Shown here: piece by piece, positions 1 through 6,180 of the stretch | How positions within the stretch are numbered: the first letter of the stretch is position 1 | Layout: every line of letters starts with the position of its first letter | Assembly (NCBI GenBank): GCA_002364555.1 | Contig: DEYM01000069.1 | Span: 3,682 to 12,602 of the forward strand | Direction of reading: 5' to 3' | Length of the DNA stretch: 8,921 bases | Source of the DNA: Phycisphaerales bacterium UBA3158 | GTDB taxonomy: Bacteria > Planctomycetota > Phycisphaerae > Phycisphaerales > SM1A02 | Translations under genes and position numbers: made by a program | Notes under the pieces: model-generated | What the model saw: only the letters and a program-made list of their open reading frames with translations | The model's database searches: none | Told to the model about the DNA's origin: nothing

Positions 1-335
1 GCCACTGTGGCCACAGCCGGCTTGGCATCCTTGGGATGCGGCGCACCAGCCCTGAGCCACTCGAGCAGAATGGTTCGATCGGCCGAGCTCAGCGGACCTC
101 GGCCATGCATCGCCGTGCTGTTGGACTGCGGCAACCAGGGCGGCATGACCCCCTGCTCGATGACTGCGGCGGCGAACTGACGCCTCGCAGCCAGATCGGA
201 CGCGCGATCCAATCGGAACGGACCCTCGCCACCGAGACTGTGGCAGACCGCGCATTGACTGGCGATGATCGGCCGCACGTCCTCCCAGGTGGGAGTCGCC
301 ATGGGCATCACAAGGCTCAGGACAACAACAAGCAT
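1..335 (-). CDS. c-type cytochrome-domain protein, N-terminal part (cut by window edge)
   Basis: The first 111 codons of a gene that continues past the left edge. Translation gives a short hydrophobic export signal (MLVVVLSLVMPMA), then a c-type haem site CAVCH at residues 28-32 (CxxCH) preceded by a PIIASQ stretch. A GEGPF segment follows at 36-40 and VMPPWLP at 63-69, where Met64 is a possible axial ligand. This arrangement resembles the N-terminal haem domain that, in planctomycetes and related bacteria, precedes copper type II monooxygenase-like, thioredoxin-like or further cytochrome domains; which one follows here cannot be seen. The product should act outside the cytoplasmic membrane, in electron transfer or oxidation. 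The start is the only one possible after the in-frame stop of fahA: ATG at 335-333 with GGAG at 343-346, seven bases upstream. It lies 18 bases after fahA, so co-transcription is likely. The haem domain is well supported; the full identity is open. Confidence 0.78.
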   Translation of the reverse strand, partial: MLVVVLSLVMPMATPTWEDVRPIIASQCAVCHSLGGEGPFRLDRASDLAARRQFAAAVIEQGVMPPWLPQSNSTAMHGRGPLSSADRTILLEWLRAGAPHPKDAKPAVATV

Positions 336-353
336 GCCTCTTCTCCGACAGGA

Positions 354-1661
354 TCAGATGATGGGACGAATGGTTCCCGTACAGGAACCCAGACCGATTC
401 GAGCAGCCCCATCACGTTCACAATAGGCCGTCATGGTCAGTTCATCACCATCCTGAAGGAACTTACGCTGCGTCCCATCGGGAAGTTCGATCGGTTCCGT
501 GCCTCGCCACGTGAGCTCGAGCAGGCAGCCCCGACTGTCCTTTTCGGTGCCGCTGATGGTTCCTGAACCCAGAAGATCGCCGGGATTCATCGCACAGCCG
601 GTACTGGTGTGGTGAGCCAGCATCTGGGTGAATGTCCAGGTCAGATCCGAGAGCGAGCCACGACTGATTCTCATCGGCGGCAGATTCTGCTCCCGCATCG
701 CATGAGACGAGATATGAACTTCGCAGTTCACGTCCAGGACATCATCCGTGACGGGCTTGAGATAGTCGAGCATCTCCGGATCACCGGGCTCGCGATCCGG
801 TCCGGCAAGTCGATACGGCGACAACGCGTCCATCGTCACGATCCACGGCGAAACGGAGGTCGCGAAATTCTTGGCATTGAACGGACCAAGCGGCTGATAT
901 TCCCACTTCTGGATATCACGGGCGGACCAGTCGTTGAGAATCACGATCCCGAAGACGTGATCCATCGCCTCGGACATCGGAATCCGATGTCCCATGGGAT
1001 TGGCACTGCCGACGAACATCCCGAATTCCATTTCATAGTCGAGCAGTCGACAAGGACCGAACACCGGCGGCCCGTCGTCAGGCTTCAACTGACCGGAGGG
1101 ACGATGCACATCCGTACCCGAGACGATGATCGTGCTCGAACGACCGTGGTATCCGACCGGAAGATTGAGATAGTTCGGAAGCAGCGGATCGCCATCGGGC
1201 CGGAACATGCGGCCGACGTTCGTCGCATGGTTGCGAGACGCGTAGAAGTCGGTGTAGTCGCCGATCACGACGGGCATGCGCATGGAGCACGATTCCCGAG
1301 GGACCAGCAGATGCGGATGGGGATCCGCCCCTTCGGAGAGTAGCGATGAGATCGATCGACGAGCGGTCCGCCAGAATCGGGAACCCAGTCCCATGAAGTT
1401 GTTGAGCGTGCTCCCGCAGAGCGCACTGGAGATCTCCGGCGGAAGATCCTGCAGAGCCAGATCGTTGATCGCGTGATGCAGATCGAGCACCATGTCGCCG
1501 ATCGCCACGCCAATGTGATTGGTTCCATCGGAAGCGGCGAACACGCCATAGGGAAGATTCTGAATCGGAAAATCGGTGCCGGGCTGGTTGGCCGATTCGA
1601 CCCAGCTTCTGAGGCTCGGATCAAGGGTCGGGTCCATGCTGGGTGTATCGGACTGGGTCAC
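354..1661 (-). CDS. fahA: Fumarylacetoacetase
   Basis: Hydrolyses 4-fumarylacetoacetate to fumarate and acetoacetate (EC 3.7.1.2), the last step of tyrosine/phenylalanine degradation through homogentisate, in the cytoplasm. At 435 residues it is close to the usual FAH length, with an N-terminal SH3-like part (about 25-125) and the catalytic FAH fold after it. By motif alignment to the mouse enzyme, all key residues are present: metal ligands Asp138, Glu210, Glu212 and Asp244; catalytic His145 in SRNHATNVG; Arg248 and Gln251 in NDWSARDIQ; Lys264 in FNAKNF; Glu373 after GTISG. The C-terminal FLQDGDEL and YC segments also fit. The start is GTG (1661-1659), chosen because AGGAG lies seven bases before it and nothing comparable precedes the internal ATG at residue 9. 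It follows the 310-residue gene by 21 bases. No other homogentisate-pathway gene is in view. The family assignment is very secure. Confidence 0.97.
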   Translation of the reverse strand: MTQSDTPSMDPTLDPSLRSWVESANQPGTDFPIQNLPYGVFAASDGTNHIGVAIGDMVLDLHHAINDLALQDLPPEISSALCGSTLNNFMGLGSRFWRTARRSISSLLSEGADPHPHLLVPRESCSMRMPVVIGDYTDFYASRNHATNVGRMFRPDGDPLLPNYLNLPVGYHGRSSTIIVSGTDVHRPSGQLKPDDGPPVFGPCRLLDYEMEFGMFVGSANPMGHRIPMSEAMDHVFGIVILNDWSARDIQKWEYQPLGPFNAKNFATSVSPWIVTMDALSPYRLAGPDREPGDPEMLDYLKPVTDDVLDVNCEVHISSHAMREQNLPPMRISRGSLSDLTWTFTQMLAHHTSTGCAMNPGDLLGSGTISGTEKDSRGCLLELTWRGTEPIELPDGTQRKFLQDGDELTMTAYCERDGAARIGLGSCTGTIRPII

Positions 1662-1668
1662 GGTCTTG

Positions 1669-1673
1669 CTCCT
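1669..1673 (-). promoter_or_regulatory. Shine-Dalgarno site that fixes the fahA GTG start
   Basis: AGGAG on the minus strand ends seven bases before GTG at 1661-1659. It lies in the 21-base gap between the stop of the upstream 310-residue gene and fahA. It supports the GTG start over the ATG eight codons further in. Confidence 0.7.
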
Positions 1674-1682
1674 GGTATCTGA

Positions 1683-2615
1683 TCAAGAGGATTGAACGGT
1701 ATCGCTACGAGGCAGAAAGCCGAGGGCCTTGAGATCATCGAGTGGCTCCTGCCAGCTGCAGGAACCAAAGGACACGGCCATCATGGCCCTCGAATCCTCT
1801 ATCTGTTCACGCGAGAGAGTGTACTGGCCGATCTTCATCTGCTCCTCCCCGAACTCGAAGCCCTCGATCATGTCCAGGACCTCGATGATTCCATCGACGT
1901 CCAGGTTCTCGGCCTGCGCCAAGGCCGCTGCCGTGAAGACGTTGAGGAAGCCCTGTTGATGAGCGGGCACGACCGAATTCTCGTTGGGAAGCGGATGATG
2001 AAGACCTGCGGTCGCCTTGAAGGCGACGCCGGACTGGACACTCTGATGGATGAATCGAGCCACGGTCTGCGTCGATGGATTGAGTTCCGGCTTGATGCCG
2101 CCTGTACGGATCTTGGCCGCCGCATCGGAACCAGCCAGTGCCGCCAGCAACCCTCTCACATCCTGATCGGTATCCAGCTCGAAGAACGGGAACAGATCAT
2201 CGGGCATGAGATCCAGCGCATCGTCGATGGCGTCGGCCGAGGGACCCTGGAGCTCGATGACATCGGCCAGCGCCAGACCGTTGTCCGGCTCGCAGTGGCG
2301 TTCATTGAATTGAGCAAGGGTCTCGATGTCCTTCTCGAGCTGATCGCTTCCGGCGGGCGATACCAGCACACTCAGACACCATGGATCCTCGTGATCCTCC
2401 TTTGGCAGCAGTGAACCAGCGGCCGCCTCGAAGGCGTCGAGCTTGGACAAGGGAACGATCACACGACCGATCATCCAGTCCGCTTCGCTCCCGAGGCCAC
2501 TGGCGAAGTTGGCGACCATCTCCTCCATGCTGCAGCTGGCAGGCGGAAACAGCCCGGCATAGTCGATCACTCCATCGAGCAGACTCATCAATGTTCCGGA
2601 GACATGGGCGTTCAT
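1683..2615 (-). CDS. Conserved-looking protein of unknown function with KIRTGG / FKATAGLHHP / SFGSCS motifs
   Basis: A 310-residue soluble protein with no signal peptide or membrane segment. I do not know a function. It begins with LLDGVIDYAGLFPPA (12-26), a segment I recall from uncharacterised proteins in several phyla. Next come MIGRVIVP (48-55), FPFFELD (142-148), KIRTGG (168-173), GVAFKATAGLHHPL (196-209) and SFGSCSW (282-288) near the C-terminus. Alternating short hydrophobic strands and helices, with charged residues at strand ends (Lys168, Arg170, Lys200, His206, His207), would fit a (beta/alpha)8-type enzyme; that is inference. Codon style matches the neighbours, and there is no frameshift or sign of transfer. 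ATG at 2615-2613 is preceded by a strong AAGGAG eight bases upstream. It sits 13 bases after gltX and 21 before fahA, so a role linked to aromatic catabolism is possible but unproven. Confidence 0.9.
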   Translation of the reverse strand: MNAHVSGTLMSLLDGVIDYAGLFPPASCSMEEMVANFASGLGSEADWMIGRVIVPLSKLDAFEAAAGSLLPKEDHEDPWCLSVLVSPAGSDQLEKDIETLAQFNERHCEPDNGLALADVIELQGPSADAIDDALDLMPDDLFPFFELDTDQDVRGLLAALAGSDAAAKIRTGGIKPELNPSTQTVARFIHQSVQSGVAFKATAGLHHPLPNENSVVPAHQQGFLNVFTAAALAQAENLDVDGIIEVLDMIEGFEFGEEQMKIGQYTLSREQIEDSRAMMAVSFGSCSWQEPLDDLKALGFLPRSDTVQSS

Positions 2616-2623
2616 GGAATCAA

Positions 2624-2629
2624 CTCCTT
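2624..2629 (-). promoter_or_regulatory. Strong Shine-Dalgarno overlapping the gltX stop codon
   Basis: AAGGAG on the minus strand, eight bases before the ATG of the 310-residue gene. The gltX stop TGA (2631-2629) shares its last base with this site (TGAAGGAG). Ribosomes finishing gltX would therefore cover the initiation signal of the next gene, which suggests coupled or locally reinitiated translation. Confidence 0.6.
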
Positions 2630-4305
2630 CAGCCAGCTGGGCAGATCGTGTCGCGATTCTCGAGACATCGCTCGATTCTTCTGATGGAAGACTGCTTGCC
2701 GAGAATCACAAGCGTGTCGTAGATGGGTGGACTGACCGGCCCACCGCTGATGGCGATCCGGACGGGCTGAGCCACCTTGCCCAGATTGCCTTCGGCATGG
2801 TCCTGCGCCAATGTCTCGAACGTCGACTCCAGCGTCGAGACGGTCCAGTCATCGATCTCGCGAAGTACCGGAAGCATCGCTTCAAGACGATCGAATCCTG
2901 AAGGCTCTCCGTTGCACAGGGCCTTGCGGACGGGCTTGATCACCGGCCACTCGAGTGACTCGTCGTCGACCAGGAAGAAACCACCGGACTTCACCGGATC
3001 GAGAAAGCTCTTGCATCGTTCCTTGTTGGCTCTGGCGAAGTGATCGAACGTCGACTCGTCGAAGTGCCGGCAGTACTCGGGATGATGCAGCTGGCACCAC
3101 TGGCGGAATCTCGAGACGAACTCGTCCTCGCCCATGACCTGCAGCGCGTCGAGATTGAAAGCCAGCAGCTTGTCGCGATCGAACTTCGCGGGGGACTTGA
3201 CGATTCGATCGAGATCGAAGTTGTCGCAGATGAAGGCCGCATCGAACTGCTCACGGCCATCGGCTGGCGACCAGCCCAGCAGCGCGAGATAGTTGAGCAG
3301 GACCTCGGGCAGGTAGCCCGCCTTCTCGAAGTCGGCCACGTCGATCTCGGGCAGCTCGATCTCGAGCGTCTCCGCCAGAAGAACCAGCTGTTCGCTGGGC
3401 AGCTGGATGGACTTGTCCTTGAGCCAACTTGCCCAGGCGTCCTCTTCGATGCCGGTACCGGAAGGCGGTGAGTCGATCCCCCGCTCCTTGACGCTGGCTC
3501 GCAGGAGCTTGTCCTTGTCCCGCTTGGACATCTTGGAACCATCGGGATTGAAGATCAGGGAGACATGGGCATAGGCCGGATGCTCGAATCCAAGCGCGGT
3601 CTGAAGAAGAACATGCTTCGAGGTGTTGGCGAGATGCTCCTGCCCACGGATGACGTGGGAGACCTCCATCAACGCATCGTCGACGACGACGGCGAAATGG
3701 TAGGTCGGAAAACCGTCGGCCTTTCGAATCACGAAGTCCTCGAGTTCACCCGGAGCCAGTCGGATCTCGCCCAGGACGACATCCTGCACGACGATCTCCT
3801 GATCGTCTGGCACCTTGAAACGAAGAACATGGGGACGACCTTCATCGAGATACTGCTGGATCGTCTGGTCCGGGAGATTCAACGACGCCCGGTCGTAGCG
3901 ATAGGCCTGCTTGTTGGCGCGAGCGATCTTGCGGGCCTCGTTCAACTCCTCGGGCGTCTCGAAGGCTCGATACGCGGCACCGGATTCGATCAGACGTTCG
4001 AAGTGCTCGCTGTAGATGTCCAGTCTCTGCGACTGGAAGTACGGACCAGCTTCGCCACCACCACATGAATCGTGCTCGGGTCCCTCATCCCAGTCGATCC
4101 CCAGCCACGCAAGGTCCTCGAGGAATGCCAGACCGGCGGCATCGCTCGATCGCTTCTGGTCGGTGTCCTCGATCCGGAGGAGAAAACGACCACCATGACG
4201 ACGGGCATAGGCCCAGCAGAACAATGCGGAACGAGCACCACCGACATGAAGGTGTCCAGTGGGGCTCGGAGCGAACCGTGTACGTACGATTGATGAATCG
4301 GCCAT
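2629..4305 (-). CDS. gltX: Glutamyl-tRNA synthetase with an enlarged region after KMSKR
   Basis: Cytoplasmic class Ib aminoacyl-tRNA synthetase that charges tRNA with glutamate (EC 6.1.1.17). The catalytic fold opens with RFAPSPTGHLHVGG (10-23), containing the HIGH-type signature HLHVG. RIEDTD lies at about 45-50, RGQEHLANT at about 220-228 and KMSKR at 258-262. The anticodon-binding part includes GYLPEVLLNYLALLGW from residue 330 and a normal C-terminal AQPVR...SGGPVSPPI segment. At 558 residues it is much longer than typical bacterial enzymes (about 470). Most of the excess lies between KMSKR and GYLPE: 67 residues, where E. coli has about 12. The start is ATG at 4305-4303 because homology begins a few residues after it; longer readings upstream run through the end of pssA. 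It lies seven bases after the pssA stop and has no good Shine-Dalgarno site, so translation may be coupled to pssA. Confidence 0.97.
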   Translation of the reverse strand: MADSSIVRTRFAPSPTGHLHVGGARSALFCWAYARRHGGRFLLRIEDTDQKRSSDAAGLAFLEDLAWLGIDWDEGPEHDSCGGGEAGPYFQSQRLDIYSEHFERLIESGAAYRAFETPEELNEARKIARANKQAYRYDRASLNLPDQTIQQYLDEGRPHVLRFKVPDDQEIVVQDVVLGEIRLAPGELEDFVIRKADGFPTYHFAVVVDDALMEVSHVIRGQEHLANTSKHVLLQTALGFEHPAYAHVSLIFNPDGSKMSKRDKDKLLRASVKERGIDSPPSGTGIEEDAWASWLKDKSIQLPSEQLVLLAETLEIELPEIDVADFEKAGYLPEVLLNYLALLGWSPADGREQFDAAFICDNFDLDRIVKSPAKFDRDKLLAFNLDALQVMGEDEFVSRFRQWCQLHHPEYCRHFDESTFDHFARANKERCKSFLDPVKSGGFFLVDDESLEWPVIKPVRKALCNGEPSGFDRLEAMLPVLREIDDWTVSTLESTFETLAQDHAEGNLGKVAQPVRIAISGGPVSPPIYDTLVILGKQSSIRRIERCLENRDTICPAG

Positions 4306-4312
4306 GATCTGG

Positions 4313-5245
4313 TCAGAAATCCTCGGTCTCGCCGGGCTGGAGGCGGGCACGCTCGTTGATGAGACCGACCGGACCGGACAGGACATAGGCGAAGAAGACG
4401 ATCGCAAGCGTCTCCTGGAAGAACCACAGCATGAGGCACAGCAACACGACGACCCGAGCCGTGTATCCGAAGCTTCGCTTCACACGCAGATATTGATTGG
4501 CCATGTGACGGTATGGAATCACGGAGACCATCATGATGGCCGTCAGGAGCGTCATGATGGGAAGCATCACGACGACCACGCCGGCGATCCAGGTGATGAT
4601 GTTGCCGCTGGCTCCATCGGCAAGCTTCATGAGATGCTCATGAAGCAGCACCAGTCCGACGAGCGCACCGGCGGCACCCGGCGTGGGCAACCCCTGGAAG
4701 AACAGATGATCTCCAAGCTGACCACCCTGGGTCTGGACGGCGAAGCGAGCCAGACGAAGCGCCGCACAGCAGGCATAGATGGCCGCGATGGCCCAGATGA
4801 GCTTGCCCAGCGAATGCCCGGTGTCGGGGCTGATGATGGCGATCGTGCCCTCGGCTCCGACGTACTGGCTCAGAAGGTTGAGAACGATGAAGGCCGGCGC
4901 CACGCCGAAGGTCACCATGTCGGCCATGCTGTCGAGCATGCCGCCGATGTCCGTCACCGCATTGGTGAGCCTCGCGACCGAACCATCGACACTGTCGAGG
5001 AACATCCCGAACAGGATGAGCGCCCCCGCGACGGTCAGGCTGGACCAGCCCCAGGGGCCTTCATAGTCGAGCGGCTTGGCAGCGAAGTGGATGGCGGCGA
5101 ATCCAGCGAGCAGATTGCCCAGCGTGAAGAGCGTCGGCCACACACCGGTTGGTCCCGTGTGCCGCAGATTTCGAATGCCGGCTACCGCTGAACGAATCGG
5201 CTTTGGGCCTTCTGGATGTGTCTGATCATGGTCTCGCAGGCGCAT
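4313..5245 (-). CDS. pssA: CDP-diacylglycerol--serine O-phosphatidyltransferase
   Basis: Integral membrane enzyme that makes phosphatidylserine from CDP-diacylglycerol and serine, the committed step towards phosphatidylethanolamine (EC 2.7.8.8). The complete CDP-alcohol phosphotransferase signature is visible: Asp84, then Asp87-Gly88, Ala91-Arg92, Gly101, Asp105 and Asp109, with exact spacing. The bacterial PssA features RLARF (164-168) and FFQGLPTPGAAG (182-193) separate it from PgsA-type enzymes. About seven or eight hydrophobic segments are seen, around 35-55, 68-84, 110-127, 147-163, 186-201, 216-241 and 264-297. The N-terminus has about 30 hydrophilic residues before the first segment. 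ATG at 5245-5243 is the only reasonable start, since no ATG or GTG lies between it and the first membrane segment. No Shine-Dalgarno precedes it, but TACAAT lies six bases upstream. The usual partner psd (phosphatidylserine decarboxylase) is not in the window. Confidence 0.95.
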   Translation of the reverse strand: MRLRDHDQTHPEGPKPIRSAVAGIRNLRHTGPTGVWPTLFTLGNLLAGFAAIHFAAKPLDYEGPWGWSSLTVAGALILFGMFLDSVDGSVARLTNAVTDIGGMLDSMADMVTFGVAPAFIVLNLLSQYVGAEGTIAIISPDTGHSLGKLIWAIAAIYACCAALRLARFAVQTQGGQLGDHLFFQGLPTPGAAGALVGLVLLHEHLMKLADGASGNIITWIAGVVVVMLPIMTLLTAIMMVSVIPYRHMANQYLRVKRSFGYTARVVVLLCLMLWFFQETLAIVFFAYVLSGPVGLINERARLQPGETEDF

Positions 5246-5251
5246 CGAGGC

Positions 5252-5257
5252 ATTGTA
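5252..5257 (-). promoter_or_regulatory. Candidate -10 box for a leaderless pssA transcript
   Basis: TACAAT on the minus strand differs from TATAAT at one base. Exactly six bases separate it from the A of the pssA ATG, so a transcript starting at the usual distance would begin at the start codon itself. No Shine-Dalgarno is present. No convincing -35 box lies at 16-18 bases; a TTGGCA sits only 11 bases upstream of the box. This is a positional inference. Confidence 0.4.
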
Positions 5258-5299
5258 CCCTGCCGCCGTGCCAACCGCCGACTCCTGCGAACCCTCGCC

Positions 5300-5335
5300 C
5301 GATACGCCTTCAAGGACCTTCTGAGTCCGGTATCG
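5300..5335. repeat. Nested inverted repeat in the gap upstream of pssA
   Basis: Outer arms CGATAC (5300-5305) and GTATCG (5330-5335) enclose inner arms GGAC (5314-5317) and GTCC (5325-5328) around a seven-base loop. The inner and outer arms are joined asymmetrically (8 bases on one side, 1 on the other). No T-run follows on either strand, so it is not a standard intrinsic terminator. It could be an RNA fold, a protein site or chance. Confidence 0.3.
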
Positions 5336-5349
5336 TCATGCGGCCGAGC

Positions 5350-5363
5350 CCCTTCATGAAGGG
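5350..5363 (-). terminator. Weak hairpin just after the exported-protein gene
   Basis: CCCTTCATGAAGGG is a perfect 14-base palindrome starting seven bases after the stop codon of the 269-residue exported protein. It could form a five-pair stem with a CATG loop. The T-run of an intrinsic terminator is missing, so termination is only a possibility suggested by position. Confidence 0.25.
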
Positions 5364-5370
5364 ACATCAC

Positions 5371-6180
5371 TCAATTATTGGCAATGGCACCTTCGGCTCG
5401 GGATTCTCCGAATCGTGGCACGATCATCAACACTCGCTGGCCGGTACCGTCGGTCGTCCCTCTACGAAAAAGCAGCTGACCAAAGGTGCCCCGTGAAGCG
5501 GATTCTTCCATCGCTTCATCGCTGGTGTCCTCCGGTGGCGGATGAGGCCAGACACCCGAGCCGCCGACGAGCAGCAGCACATCGCCTGGCCCGATCAGGA
5601 ATTCCCTTCTGAGCGATGGCAGGAAATCAGGATCATCACCGGGAACCTCGATCAACGGCGCCAGCTCGACAAGGATCCTTGGACCATCGATGGTCATCAT
5701 CGACCATCCCCTTCCGGAGATGCCCAGATTGCCTCGATCATGCTCGAGCTCGTCCTGTCCATGGAGAATCGTACGCCCATTGATGGCGACGGTCGCCGGC
5801 AACATGTTGCGCCAGGTGATCGCCTGCCCATGCCATCGAAGTCCAGGAGATGAGGAGGCCGGCAATCTCGCATGTACGAATGCCTGATCGCTCTCTCGAA
5901 TCCTGATGATCTCGATGCCGTGCGAAGACCAGAGGTCGTCGGTGAGCCGTTCTGCCGGAAGATCCTCGATGATCTCGTGAATACGCTCGAGCGGCTCCGT
6001 CGTGTCGTGAGTTCGAATGGCCAGACCATGACCTTCCACATCCGGGAGACTCACACGTGGCCGTTCATCCGGGGTGGCAACCGGTGATGTGCTGTTCGAT
6101 TTGCACGAGAAGCCCGCCATGCCCAGAACGATCAGGAGCAGCAGCGACTCGATCGAACGTCGCGTATCACGCCAGCTCAT
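5371..6180 (-). CDS. Exported, probably lipid-anchored protein of unknown function
   Basis: A 269-residue protein with no family I recognise. It begins with positively charged residues (MSWRDTRRS), then a hydrophobic stretch ESLLLLIVLGMAGF and Cys26, followed by a Ser/Thr/Pro-rich linker. This looks like a lipoprotein signal, but the residues before the cysteine (G-F-S) differ from the classic L-A/S-G/A pattern, so anchoring is uncertain. The mature part is rich in short beta-type segments and has a conspicuous FLIGPGDVLLLVGGSGVWP stretch (195-212), which suggests a compact beta domain. ATG at 6180-6178 is preferred because it places the signal correctly; a GTG 13 codons upstream would add a poor leader and deepen the overlap. 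The gene overlaps the end of the LOG-family gene by 14 bases and has only a weak ribosome-binding site, which suggests translational coupling. Confidence 0.8.
   Translation of the reverse strand: MSWRDTRRSIESLLLLIVLGMAGFSCKSNSTSPVATPDERPRVSLPDVEGHGLAIRTHDTTEPLERIHEIIEDLPAERLTDDLWSSHGIEIIRIRESDQAFVHARLPASSSPGLRWHGQAITWRNMLPATVAINGRTILHGQDELEHDRGNLGISGRGWSMMTIDGPRILVELAPLIEVPGDDPDFLPSLRREFLIGPGDVLLLVGGSGVWPHPPPEDTSDEAMEESASRGTFGQLLFRRGTTDGTGQRVLMIVPRFGESRAEGAIANN

Noticed and set aside
5..16. Perfect palindrome CTGTGGCCACAG near the left edge
   Set aside because: It lies inside the coding part of the cytochrome-domain gene and is explained by the codons of Ala-Val-Ala-Thr-Val; no repeat copy was noticed nearby.
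609..1343. Plus-strand open frame of 244 codons opposite fahA
   Set aside because: Mirror of a well-supported gene; the translation has no family resemblance and there is no ribosome-binding evidence.
4306..4407. Longer reading of gltX starting 34 codons upstream
   Set aside because: The extra residues are Ser/Pro-rich, overlap the end of pssA and have no counterpart in GluRS proteins, which begin shortly before RFAPSPTG.
4259..5191. Plus-strand open frame of 310 codons opposite pssA
   Set aside because: It is antisense to pssA, whose catalytic signature is complete. The plus-strand product is a low-complexity, His/Asp/Glu/Arg-rich sequence with no domain.
5270..5285. Possible sigma-54 promoter (TGGCAC) before pssA
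   Set aside because: The second half TTGCA is missing at the required five-base spacing; the bases there read CAGGG.
5182..5370. Small minus-strand open frame of 62 codons between the exported protein and pssA
   Set aside because: It is out of frame with and overlaps the start of pssA, is Arg-rich and lacks any motif. No good ribosome-binding site precedes it.
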